From Ditylenchus dipsaci (lineage: Eukaryota; Nematoda; Chromadorea; Rhabditida; Anguinidae), in contig SADC01001336.1 of assembly GCA_004194705.1 (NCBI GenBank), positions 248,001 through 312,000 of the forward strand: a stretch of DNA of 64,000 nt, read 5' to 3'. Below, piece after piece: positions 37,401-49,200 of the stretch; within the stretch, counting starts at the first letter, position 1, and every line of letters begins with the position of its first letter. The translations under genes and the position numbers were made by a program. The notes beneath the pieces were generated by a model, which worked only from the letters and a program-made list of their open reading frames with translations, did not search any database and was not told the DNA's origin.

Positions 37401-37763
37401 CCAGCCTTAAGAAAAAACTGTCCATTTTTCAAAGAGTCGTTTTGAAAATTGGGGAATTAAGGGCATTGCACACAAGTTCATGGGTCTGATTTCGCGATCA
37501 TCGTGCTCAGCAGGTCTGAAAACCCCAGGTAGTCAAAAGTTACAGTCCGCCTTCCTCGTGTTAAGCTCTAGACCCCCTACAATTCGGTACTTTGGTAATT
37601 AGGTATAAATTTAGTTGTGGAGAAAACACAGGTGGCTGACTTGCTGAATCATATCCATGATACTTTGATAGAGCTTAACGAGTCTGATAGTGACTATCAC
37701 TCTAGTGCCTTGGAATACATCCAATCAAATAATGATATTATGAAGCATATCGACAACAAATAA
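34430..37763 (+). CDS. HspBP1/Fes1-like Hsp70 nucleotide-exchange factor
   Basis: Exons: 34430-34530, 34581-34792, 35328-35507, 35566-35767, 35834-35948 (partly out of frame), 37632-37763, giving about 310 residues, the usual Fes1/HspBP1 size. Recognisable armadillo-repeat pieces: the PM..DRAFLEEAI block, VEDLVDLVCGIDLALDFCKL, LLAVLAQNNPAVQECLL, VKCVGAVSSIVRGY and HELVCNAL, followed by VADLLNHIHDTL in the last exon. Family role: cytosolic release of ADP from Hsp70 by embracing its nucleotide-binding domain. Introns 3 and 4 are canonical and keep phase. Introns 1 and 2 are each one base short of phase: a second G before the donor GT would repair both. Exon 5 needs a one-base shift at a CCC run and its junction with exon 6 is also out of phase. 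AATAAA overlaps the stop at 37759-37764. Either a gene with consensus errors or a young pseudogene. Confidence 0.75.
35786..37563. repeat. 1.8 kb palindrome duplicating HspBP1-like exon 5
   Basis: The arms run from about 35786 to 36566 and, inverted, from about 36786 to 37563, with a 220-base loop that contains a C-run near 36570. Identity between arms is very high by eye (isolated differences only), far closer than in the other palindromes of the window. The left arm starts inside intron 4 and takes in the whole of exon 5; the right arm therefore carries an antisense copy of exon 5. The true last exon follows at 37632. It may be a recent inverted duplication or a foldback chimera from amplification or sequencing. 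Confidence 0.85.
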
Positions 37764-38254
37764 ATTTTTACTGCCACTGTTATGTCTGCTTGTATGTTGC
37801 ATTTTGATGAGACAATAACACTTTGATAATACGAACTAATAACACAATCGTTACACCAGAAGAAAAAACTTTTGCTCTGCTTAGTCCAATTACTGCACCT
37901 CGTCAAAAGTTCCTGTTAGGGAACTGCATAACACAAAAGATCGGTGCTAGGCGGAAAAGCCACTTTTTGGAATTATGACCGCGGCGAAAAGTGTTTTTAT
38001 AGTAATTGTAGAGTTGGCACGAGTATGTGACAACAATTTGGAGTTCGTTTTCTCTTATATTTCATTCATATTGATTCATCAAATTTCTAGATTAAAATGG
38101 CGCTACCAATAGCGCTGATCCAGGGTTACATTTTTGGTACATGACTCGTAGTTAAGAATACAAATTTCTCGATTTTCGATACGAAACAACATTTATGTAA
38201 CTTTTTGCCTTGTATTTGACGTGAAGTCTGCACTTGCAGGTGCACTTTCATTTA

Positions 38255-38460
38255 GCGGTAGGCCGGACAGCCACTTTTGGTTTTTTATCCGCGGTGAAAA
38301 AACCAGGAAAAAGCCACTTTTTGGCTTTCTGACCGCGGTCAAAAAGCCAAAAAGTTCGCTGGTTCGCAAGAGTGGTTTTCCAGCCGGGTCAAAAAGCTTG
38401 GCTTTTTTGCCGCGGATAAAAAGCCAAAAAGTGGCTTTTCTGCCTACCGCCTTTTTATTT
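38255..38460. repeat. Palindrome built from AGCCACTTTTTGG repeats
   Basis: Ends GCGGTAGGC and GCCTACCGC are inverse; AAAGCCACTTTTTGG and CCGCGG repeat on both arms. A relative lies at 37945-37990. Likely a foldback element with amplified arms. Confidence 0.55.
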
Positions 38461-38954
38461 AACCTGTACTCCAAATTTTATGAGAAAAGTTGACGCTACT
38501 CATTTTCAATCCACAACCCCCCCCCCCCCAAAAGCTACGTGGTTTACAAAACGACCCCCCCCCCAATAATTTTGTGATAGTGAGAGAACCATTGGTTTGA
38601 AAAACAAGAAGTATTTTCATGAAAAAAATTCCTAAATTTTTTCAAAACACATTGAGCTTGTTATAGCTCATTGGAAAATAGAGATGCATGGCTACACGTT
38701 GATCTTAAAATAATAAGTTCTATGGTTGGAAGAACATCGAGAAATACTCTTGTTGTACGATTTACTGCACCTAATCTGTATTTTTAAATTTAAAAAGTAT
38801 TGAGCAGCGGCACAACCACGACACTTTTTAAAAATTTACCAAAACCAATTTAAAAACGCAAATATTAGAGTAATAACAGTTATAATTTTTATGGCTGACA
38901 GCTAAAGGTTCCGTTTTAATGCGGATGTGATTTTTTTATTTGGCTTGAGTTCAG

Positions 38955-39812
38955 AATCCCCCCCCTTCCCCCACAGGGCGTGATCAGGTGGAGGAGATAA
39001 CCTCATGTTCATGTTTCTTGACCCTGATTTCATGAGAAAGCCGCACGTTTTTTTGATTCTGAGAAAAAAAGTTTTTCGAACCACAGGGGGTATCATGGGT
39101 TTTTAGTCAAAATTTGAAAATTTTAAATTGGCGCCTTTTGAATTTTAAAGGGATTAAGGGCTGTATAGGGAGGGAAAAGGAATAAAAGGAAGGCACTAAT
39201 CATAGAGGGCACACTACAAGAAGATCTTGAACATAGTTTTGAATACTGGGGCCTATCGCATAAATAAACTCTGGTATGCATGCTTTTCATGCATCCAGAG
39301 TCACTTTCGAGTGATTTGTGTCTGAGGTATGTGGGTGTGCGCATCTCAACTCCAAGCCCCACGCCCCGCCCCAAAGGGGGGCTAAGATAACCGAGATTTA
39401 GGTGCTTGAAGAGTTAGAGATGCGCGCACTCACTTACCTTAGACTTGATTCCGAGAAGTACACTTGATCATAAAATGCATATAGAGTCTCTTTTTGCCAC
39501 TGCCCAGTTGAAAACATGGTGAGGCCGTCGAAGAATACGAAAATTTAAATTTCTAACGTTTTGTCATAAAAGTGGCCCTTTTATTTTTTGCCCCTCCCAA
39601 TACAGCTCTTATTCCCTTTAAAATTCAAAAGGCGCCAATTTAAATTTTTCAAATTTTGACTTTAAAACTATGATACCCCCCTTGTAGTTCGAAAATTTTT
39701 TTCTCAGAATCGAAAAAAATGCGCGGTTTTCTCATGAAATCAGGGTCGAGAAACACGAATTTGAGGTTATCTCCTCCACCTCATCACTCATGGGAGATTC
39801 TTTAATGGGATG
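38955..39812. repeat. Foldback with 240-base arms and a family B insertion in the loop
   Basis: Arms 38955-39200 and 39575-39812 mirror each other (GGTGGAGGAGATAACCTCA; ATTCAAAAGGCGCC; CAATACAGC/GCTGTATAGG). The loop holds a copy of repeat family B (about 39225-39500). Confidence 0.65.
39225..39500. mobile_element. Repeat family B, copy inside a foldback loop
   Basis: TTGAACATAGTTTTGAATAC to GACTTGATTCCGAG; contains ATGCATCCAGAGTCACTTTC and a CGCCCCAAAGGGGG hairpin. Confidence 0.6.
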
Positions 39813-39919
39813 GGGTGGATTCGTCACTGCAACCTTTTATTTTTACCAAAAAAGGCTTTGTCCACAATTATTGCAACCAATAGCCAACTACTAAATAAAT
39901 CCTTCCCACTACAACAGCA

Positions 39920-41936
39920 TTATTTTTTCTTCTTCTTGCCTGCTTGAGGATTAGGTAGAGCAATACAGGTGTAGCAAGGCAGTGGATATTGAGGGGGACA
40001 CAAAGAACAGGGATAGCTGACTAATAGAACCTGTTGTTTGGCTGGCTGGTCTTGCATAGGCACTTCTCCACCAGGACTTACAGTTAACACAGTAGGTGGG
40101 GCATTGCATTGTGGCAGTCCAGCACAAAGTTCATCCTCAATTGGGGCACCGCCTGGACATCTAGATGGACAACTACAACTTCTTGCCCGGTATCTCCTAG
40201 AGTTGGTGCCACAACTAGCAGTACATTGGCTCCACCCACCCCATTGACCCCACTCACAACTGCCGGATGGTTGCTGGGCTGGTGGTCGGATGGCTGACTA
40301 GGGTTGCCGTTTGGACTAGCTGCCCAGAAAGGCTGTTCTCCGTTCAAATTTGGATTTATATAGTTCGTATTAGGAGCAGGTTTCTGACAAGCCATTTGCT
40401 CAAATGAGGCTCCTTGGCAAGGCAAACATTGGACTGTAGTGTCGGTTGAGCATGGATTGCATTCTCTCCAACGACTTCGGAATGGTGGTTCTGCACTTAG
40501 AGGCACGCTGGAATTGCAGAAATCAGAAGCTTCATGACAGTTTAACATATAGAATATTGGCTTATATATACGGTTTTCTTCTAATAGAACGACAGTCTCT
40601 AATAGAACGACACCCTCTACTTTGAGGGTCTGTATCTCAGAGAAGAGTGAAAGTTTCCCAAGCTGTTTATTGCCTTTTCTTAACTCCCAGAAGCTCTACC
40701 GATTCCGCTTTTGGATTTGGAATTTTCACCAGAAATCTCGAGATCGACTAAAAATTTCCCGATTTTGTGGGATGGAAAAATAGACCGACATGTCGTTCTA
40801 TTAGAAGAAATACGGTACATAGTTTGGACATTTGAATATAGTGTCGCATCTGGTATGCCTATTTCCTATTCCTTTTAATTTTTTTAAATGGGCGAAGAGT
40901 AGGCTAGCGTATGTTACAATGTACTGAAACATGTGTTTCATAGTGTTTTTGCAGCTTGAAAAGTAGGCTTGAGTTCATCGTATTATGTGATGGCATACTC
41001 TTTGCCGCAAATGCAGAACAAAATAATCAGGAAGACCAATGCGAAAAAATGGAGCAAATTCGACATAACAGCCAGATAATTTTTGTCTGACTTTTGAATG
41101 TCAAGTAAAATTAAATTGATGCTAATCAATCGCAAAAATATTTGCAATCCGGATTTTTTAGTGAAATGCAATTTTGGAAATTAATTAACTATCTCTTCAT
41201 TTCAAAGAATTCTAATAATGATGTTCTAATAATTAAAACTTTAAAAATTAGAAAAATTTAGTTTTGAAACCTATCAAACGATTTCATTCCAATTCTTCTG
41301 ATCAAATTTAACACGGAACATATCAGTTAGCTGGCTGAGGACTTTTATTAATAAGAAGCACAAAAAAAGTAGACCCTGCATAACTAGTCCAATATTTCGA
41401 AGAGATGATCAACTTCACCTGTTGCAATCTGACCAAGAAGACCATTGTCTCCACTCTGAAGGAACAGGAGCTTGTTGTGGAGCAGCAGGAGGACTTTGTT
41501 GTGGAGCAGCAGCAGCAGGAGTAGATTGTGCTTTTCCGGGGCTCTCATTAGCATTGGAAAAAAGGCAGGACCTTGCTTGTGTTGACTCGCCCCTGCACAT
41601 TTTCCATTGGCATTAGAACAATTTCTGGAGCGAGTTTGTGAAGAAACTGAATTTTTACGACTCACTTAAATCCACAAATATGCGTCTACCTCCATTAGTT
41701 TGCGTGCACAACGTCCAATCCGACCAGCTCGCCCATTCCTCAGTGGCAGCTCGTTTGTGACGAGCCGTTTGCGACAGAGAAAAATATTTATTTGGGTCAT
41801 TTTGCAGCCAATTAATAGACAAAATAAATGTTCGTACACTAAGGCAAGTTATCACAAACAAGATTAATAATGCGAGCAACTTTTTGAAACGAAATCCAGC
41901 ATATAAATTAAGCAAAATTAGGTGTAGCACACGCAT
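39920..41936 (-). CDS. Secreted or type II membrane protein with three thrombospondin type 1 repeats
   Basis: Exons on the minus strand: 41936-41690, 41646-41419, about 40560-39920. Residues 18-38 are a strong hydrophobic segment (KLLALLILFVITCLS) serving as signal peptide or anchor, followed by a basic RHKR furin-like site. Repeat 1 starts EWASWSDWTLC and continues across a 43-base GT-AG intron into QTRSRNCSNANGKC; repeat 2 starts EWRQWSSWSDC and continues FRSRWRECNPC in exon 3; repeat 3 is CEWGQWGGWSQCTASCG with RYRARSCSC. A Pro/Gln/Asn linker separates repeats 2 and 3 and the C-terminus ends in a lysine run. Tryptophan-rich WxxWxxW motifs suggest C-mannosylation and an extracellular matrix or guidance role. 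Two frame breaks: one in the GGGG run near 41600 (a fifth G restores KCAGGESTQARSC) and one in the linker near 40255-40297. The exon 3 acceptor is uncertain because a CCGTATTT element (40569-40815) abuts it. Confidence 0.75.
40569..40815. mobile_element. Family E TA-site element, copy 3, in the TSP1 gene intron
   Basis: Inverted ends CGGTTTTCTTCTAATAGAAC and GTTCTATTAGAAGAAATACGG. The motif TCTAATAGAACGACA is repeated next to the left end. It abuts the candidate acceptor of the third TSP1 exon at 40560. Confidence 0.65.
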
Positions 41937-42291
41937 TTGCAATATAAAAAATTAAGATGCTTCCTTGCTTTCAATTCTAATTTTAAACTTCCAGCTATGA
42001 AGTTCACCAAAGCACTCAACTTTTTTCTTCATTTATTTATAATTGTAAATTATTTGTTCTTTTAGCTACCGACCTACTAACTGTGATTGTGTTTGTTCAA
42101 TCACTTGTTCTATTCTGTGTGTGTGTCATTTTTGCAGCTTATTGCGTTCCTTTTTCCTCTGCAGTAATTTTCGGTTGTGCGACAAAAGAGAAAACAGGTC
42201 AGGCAAAAATGAAAAACAGAAAAAATTGTACTTGATTAGAATTGGTTAAAAATTTAGATAGAGGAATCCGGAAATTGTTCAAATCACTAAA

Positions 42292-42684
42292 CAGTCGACG
42301 CTCTCCATGACCACTCTCTGGAGACCGACCTCAAAAGTTGGTTATGGAGAGAGCTCGTTACAGAGAAATTTACCTGAAAACCACATTTTTCAATAATTTT
42401 TGAACTGAACGCGTGAAGTAGGTATGGAGTAACTGTCTCCACATCATTCTAGGTACAAACAAGCAATTATGTGAAGAGTTTAGAGTTTCTACGAAAAAAT
42501 ATGCCTTGGTCCCCTGTGGTGTTTTTCAGGATTGGCCAGTTTAGGGGTTCGTTATAGAGAGAGTTTACCTGACAAATAAAACAACCGTTCGTCATAAAAA
42601 AGCAAAACCAACCAAACCAAAAAAAATGGGTTCGTTACAGAGAGAGTTCTTTGCCGAGGGCTTCGTTATGAAAAGCGTTGACTG
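42292..42684. mobile_element. pogo/Tigger-like element (CAGTCGACGCT ends)
   Basis: Left ACAGTCGACGCTCTCCATGA and right AAGCGTTGACTGTA are inverse; GTTATGGAGAGAGCTCG and GTTACAGAGAGAG recur inside. Right side next to TA. Upstream of the TSP1 gene. Confidence 0.55.
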
Positions 42685-43291
42685 TACAAGATTATTTTAA
42701 ATTATTGCCCTTTGACTAAAGATTCTGACTAAATATTTGATTTTTCTTATGCCAATTGGTAAAAAAATTCTGACAAGAGGGTGACGTTCAGGTTCACAGT
42801 GGTATCGGATTATTCCGTAGTAGGCAATTTTCTGCCAAAAGCTAACATTTGAGTAAGTCAAATATCGACTCTTTAAACAGATAACTTACTGTCACAATTT
42901 TTTTAAATTAGAAAGCAATTGTTAAAAAGTTATGACAATTACGGTAAAAGCTTGTAACCCATTTAAAAGTTAGCTTTTTCGGTTTATGCACGTGCAACTA
43001 GATGGCTGATGCGGCAAGGTGGCGGAATCCCACACTGTGGTGTCTGTCTTTTTTGCACTAATGATATTGTTCACTGGTTACTCATACTAATAGTTAGCTG
43101 AGTCCACGATTTATATAAAAGTTATTTACTATCATCACCAAAAAGGTTTATTACCAAACTCTGAATAGGATTTAACCGTAGTCTCGTTGATTTGCATACA
43201 CTTAAATTCTTCTCCAATTCACATTAATTTACAGACATATTAATAAGAAACATGGTCTTTTTAATTAATTTTCGTTCTTAAATTTATAAGT

Positions 43292-46200
43292 TCAGCCAGC
43301 AGCATCATAGTAGTTCACATCCATATCCTGACTTTGTCCCAACTTGCCACCTTTCTCGTTAGTACTATTCGCTGCAGCCCTTTTGCATTGTTCATCAAAG
43401 CAATAGTCTGCTCCAATCCACATTCTATCCTTTTCAAAGTGCACTTCCGAGTGGCTTTGATCGAAGTCAAGAAGAATGGGAAGCTTGATGCCTGAAAAAA
43501 TAACACACGAAATGATGTACTCTGCCTCTAAAATTTGGAAAAACAGGTTGAAGTTTGAAAGTTGTGATTTTTGAAAATCATCTTTCTAGAAAGAAACCGA
43601 TTTGACCTTGCTCACCAAAAATTGTAGATAGAGGAATTTAAACTTGAAGAGTAAGAAAAAGAGAACTGCTGACCAGCCAACTTCAAGCGTTTATTGCTCG
43701 GCTCTTATATACTCATTTCAATAAGAGTCTTGTTATTTTGAGCTCCCCAGAGTTCAGGCCACAAAATAGGAATAAAAATTTTTCATTTTTCACTAGTCTA
43801 TCCTCACAGACTGTGTGTTTTAATTTTTTTGGAACTTTTGTTAGTTGTGTGTCACAGTCTGATCTCAAACATCGCAAGAATGCTGGTTTTGCCAGTCGTT
43901 TTTTAGAAATGTAAAATGTCTTCTGCTAAAAAGAAAAAACTCGATTTAAAAACAAGGATTTTTGAAAAGTCCTTTTCTTTAAAGGACCATGGTTTTTGCG
44001 CGCAACGGTTGTCCCCGCCAATTCAAATTTTTTTCCTAATCATTGCACTTCTGTACGGATTTTTCAACTTGGTTTCTAACAAAACCAGGCCTGGAATTTA
44101 ATTTTAGGTATAGTTTTATTAGAAACCAAGTTGAAAAATCCGTACAGAACTTCAATGATTAGCAAAAAAAATTGAATTGGCGGGGGACAGTCGCTGCGCG
44201 CAAAAACCATAGTCCTTTAAATAAAGTTTTCGCTTTTGAGAGGAAAACATTTTGGATTTCTGATAAACGATGAGCAAAATTAAACTGGGTCCACCCTTGG
44301 TAACAGAACTTTAAAATATATATTAGAAAAAGGGTACGCTATTTGAAGTGAATCTTGTGTCATCTTGTAAAATATATAAATAAAAAGTTACCATCTTTTA
44401 GTTTTTTAAGAATGTCTTCTGCGATAATCAGTTCATTGAGGGCATTTATTAGGAATTCAATGGAGCCAGCATCAATGCCCTCCACCAGACTGACCACATC
44501 GCTGATCTTAAAAGAATCGATAACCAGTTGGGCTTTGAAGGTGTAGTCCTTGAAGGTGGGTTTGGTTAGGGTCAGCTCGGCTAACATAGAAGCAGTCAGG
44601 AAACGTCTGTTCCTGTCTGGTTGCTAAATAAAAAACAAGAAAATGCTTAAATTAGATGAATTAACACTTAAAATATACTTACACTCACAAAGGCATCTAT
44701 CCTGCTATCAAGAATTACATATGCTTTGCCCTGAATATATAATGCATCAAAGTGCATACTGATACTACCCCAGATTTTTTCCAAAATTCAAAAGAATGGA
44801 AAACATCTCAACTTGTTATGGTTTAAGTCTCGGCTTAAAACATACTACGATTTTCGGAAATCGATCGGGTGGTATTTCGCAATAGAACTTTAGTCAAAAC
44901 CAGCTCACGTGTTGGACAAAAATGCAATTTTATCTTTGTATCTGTATCAAACACAATGAACACTTTATCTCCTATTGAATTAAACCTACAGTGTGTTATA
45001 ATTACAGGGTGTCCCACAAAAACTGGTGCAATTTTTGAATTTTCGTTCAATTTTTATAATTCTTTTTGTCGCATTTCTTGTCATTTCCGTATGTGTTTCA
45101 GAATGTTCCAATGTTTCCTATCTTTCAACATCGTCCAAGAGACGTTAAAACACGAAAAGCCCAATCCCGGCGGGGAGGAAACCTTGGACGAATTTTTTTT
45201 TGCACCAGTTTTTGTGGGACACCCTGTACAGTGTGTTTAACTGGCGAAAATAAGTAAAAAGGGTTTTTGTGGAAAAACCCTAAATTTTAAACATACAAGA
45301 ATCAGGCAAAAAAAGAATAAGCACAATTAAACTTTCTTTGTTGCGATATTAAAAATTGTTGAGAACTTGATAGAAACGTTTTATGGGCCGTTTTGAGAGA
45401 AAAAAAATATGACCAATTTTGAAAGTGCTTGGTCCTTCCTATGGTTTTAGATAAATCTGTGACAAAAAAGTGAATCTGTGACATTTGTAGTTTGTGACAG
45501 AAAAAATTATTAACCCAATTCGACACACTGTGATCGATGCTGATCGTATAGCGGGAATTCAAATCTATAATGCTGCAAAACTAGATCTAGTGGCATCGAT
45601 TTTGCCAATTGTTTACTTCTTACTCGTTCACTCTGTCGGCGACGGGGCTATAATACACAATCCTTCTTCGGCCCAAAAATGGCCAAAATACTGTCCGAAG
45701 ATCGTTTTTATTACTTTTAACGAAAAAATAATGAGAAGGCACTTTTTAGCACTTTTGGGAATTTTTTATTGCTTTTTTTGCCTTGAGGACCAACGTATAC
45801 CAGTTCTGGACGGTACCTAGGGCATTATAAATTTTTACAAAAAGAGCATAAAAATAGACTTGGAACATAGTTTTGTTGACTGTAGCCTACCGCATAAATA
45901 AACTCTGGTTTGCATGCTTTTTCATTCATCCAGAGTCACTTTCGTGTGATTTGTGTTTAAGTTATGTGGGTGTGCGCATCTCAACTCCAAGCCCCGAAGG
46001 AGCCGCAGGGGCTTGGAGCTGAGATGAGCGCACACACACATACCTTAGACATGATTCCGAGAAGTACTCTTCATCATAAAATGCATATAAAGCCTCTTTT
46101 CGCCATGTCTAGTTGGTCCGAAGACTGAAAAAAGGTTCAAAGGAGAGAAGATACCTGGAGATAATACGGTAATTAAACTTTAACTAGCTATTTTCAAATC

Positions 46201-49200
46201 AAGGCTGTCATCAGTTCGGTGGCTGTATTCCTCATCTTACTCTGCAAAACGGGTCAAAAACCACCAAAAAGAGGTACCCAATCACCCTCCAGGACTGGCG
46301 AACAGGCGAATTTTGTCGAATTTTTATTTTCCTGGAAAGTGCTTTCCCAATTGTTTTTGGCTAAACTCTCTTATTTGGTGCTTTTGCCAAAGCACCCCAA
46401 ACCATGTTTTTTGAATGTTTTAGTACTTTTACCGTCTACAAAAAGTGTTTTTAGAGCGCGGCCGACCTTTTTTTTGACAAAAAATTTTGTATTTTTTTTC
46501 ATATCGTATTTTTTTCCATAGCTATGAAACGACCCTTAGTACCTGGTTGTCAGGAAAGTCCTGTCACCACATTCATTCGCGGCAAAACTTTCGGATGGAC
46601 TCCGAAATTTTGCTATTTATAGAAACACGAGTAAAACAATCGTATAAGTTTCACATTATACGTCAAATGGCCGAATAAGTGCATCAATGTTTTATTTTAT
46701 TCTATTCAAAGCACCCCTAAGCCCAAAATTTGACGCTGAATCCGATTCCAGCGTCAAAACATGATAAAATTTAAAAAAATTCGCATTGTTGTGCATTTTT
46801 TGTTTTTTATCAATTGAAATCTTGAAATATCCTCATTTCTCAAAAAAGGGTCAAAAGAGTTTTTGACGCTGGAATCGGATTCAGCGTCAAATTTTGGGTT
46901 CAGGGATGCTTTGCATATAATAAAATAAAACATTGATGCACTTATTCTGCCCATTTGACGTATAATGTTAAAATGACACGATTGTTTTGCTCGTGTTTCT
47001 ATAAATAGCAAAATTTTGCAATTCATCTGAAAGTTTTGCCGCGAATGAATGTCGTGACACGACTTTCCTAACAACCTGGTAAGCTTTATGAATTGTCGGG
47101 CAAATTTTGATCCAGTGCGATTTTCTAAGAAGTACTAACCTGCTCCAACCTAACATGAGGGTAAGTGACTGTATGTGTCTTGATGTTGACAAGTCCGTTG
47201 GAGAAACTCTGGGCCAACGCTAAAGCAACCATTTATTTCCTAGTCTTTCAAACTGAAGTAGAAAACCTGGAAAAAGAGTGCCAGCACAAATGTCTTTAGG
47301 CCCACATTCAGTCCTCAAGTAGCCGGCGATGCTGGAGTCATTGACCGACTGTTTGCTGATCTCAAAGTCGAATTTTCTGTACTGGTCCATCCAGAATAGC
47401 AGACTGGACAGGGTGTAGTTTGAGAATTGGAAGGTCACCATGTTCTTGGGCTCTGTTGTAGCCTCTTGCAGCATCAATGGAGAACTCCTGAAGGGTAGGC
47501 GGAAGTCATTCAGACGAGTTCTGCCTGAATTTGTTACAAGGATCAAGATATGGTTTGAGTGCAGAGAAATACTAGCCTTGTCGGAGAATACCAAACACAT
47601 TGCCCCTGTGGCGCATCTCCACAGCACCCTCACTGGAATAAACGATGGGACCAATCAGGCCATAGTTAATGAAGTAGTGGTCAAAGAGAGCAGCACTCAT
47701 GGGGGTGTTGAAGAGTCGGTTGGCAATCACTGGAATGAGTTCGGCATGGAAGGTGGACACAGCAGCTAAACGAAAACATAAAGATTACCTGAACACAAAA
47801 TAAAGAAATTGTGCAAAAGTCAAATAGATTTTTCATTAAATTTCAGATTTCCAGTGGGTATAAAATGGCTGACGCTACTGGAATATATGGACTCTAAAAA
47901 TTTCGAGAAGCAAACAGCTGTTTTAACTGCTGCTTAAAATTTTACATAAGTACAAAAGTTACAGACGAAAAACGGTCATCCATTGGATAGTCAACGATTG
48001 ACTCAAATGCACTTCAATTGTTTGTTCACTTTTTGGTCCTCCAAAAATTTTAAGTGGCTTCAAATTTTTTCTATGATGGGAGTTAACACTTTTGGGAATG
48101 CTCTGTAGTTATTGAAATTCTAGAAGTGGGAGCTGTCCTATATCTTCACTTACATTGTCGATTTGCTCTCTTATAGAGCGATGGATGAGCGGCAAGTAGT
48201 TGCGCAGCACTTCCACGTCCGACGGGCTAAATTCTAGGTGCAACTCTCCCACCAAAACCTTACATCTTTCCAAATCAGTCTTCAAATGGCCGTCTCTGTT
48301 AACTGCTGTGTTCAGCGCTATCTCCACAGTCGTTCTACAAATTTATTTGACGATTGTACCATTTATAGCATAAAGTATAAAATAACCTGTCAAAAGTAAC
48401 TGGAACGTTTCCATTGACCTCTCCAGACGAACTGACCATTTTGTAGGCTGAGTTGACTGTAGTTCTCAGGTTGGTGCCTGTCCAGACAAGTCCTTTGCCG
48501 GCCACAACTGCTATTTGCGACTGGAAGCTTGTGGCATCAAAGTTGAGAGCACCTGAGGAAGTAACTGAGGCAAGAGACAATTGAACCTGAAATTCTTTTA
48601 TGTTAACACAATTAAATTTAATAAATGGGAATACTTCCAGCAATATGGCTGAGTCATATTCCCGGAAGTTTAATTTTAAAATGATTTAGCCATAATTATC
48701 TTTAATTTTCGAATAAAATTTTATTCATAACATTTTGTGCAGGGTGGTCCTATATTTGTGTACATCGGTGTTGTAAATCTCGGCACCGGCTAAACTTCAA
48801 TCACCTGTTTCTAGCAGTTTTTAATATTACTCAGGCCGATGCCGCGGATCATTATGTAGCTCAGACATCGGCACCGCGCTAGGAATGAAAAAATTAGTCA
48901 TTTAACCCTTTTAACATAGCGGCACCGGCCTGCTGCCGAAACAATTTTAACATAAAATTCCCTTGTAAATCGTTTCGGCACCAGGCCGGTGCCGCTATGT
49001 TAAAAGGGATAAATGACTAATTTTTTTATTACTAGCACGGTGCCGATGTCTGAGCTACGTAATGATTCATGGCACCGGCAGAGTGATATTAAAAACTGCT
49101 AGAAACAGGTGCCTGAAGTTTAGCCGGTGCCGAGATTTACAACACTGGTACACATGGGCCTAACAAACTCGCCAACAAAAAACTTGCCTACGCAAAAGAC

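Noticed and set aside
38193..38493. Open frames of about 90 codons on both strands
   Set aside because: Both come from the AGCCACTTTTTGG palindrome.
45494..45820. 108-codon plus-strand frame
   Set aside because: It lies in an intron of the minus-strand BPI-like gene and its second half looks like the dispersed sequence around CTTGAGGACCAA; no splice sites or family support.
48109..48153. Readthrough coding after BPI-like exon 4
   Set aside because: The frame stops after about 14 codons with no donor in the needed phase, whereas GTGAAG at 48149 gives a phase-correct splice to exon 5.
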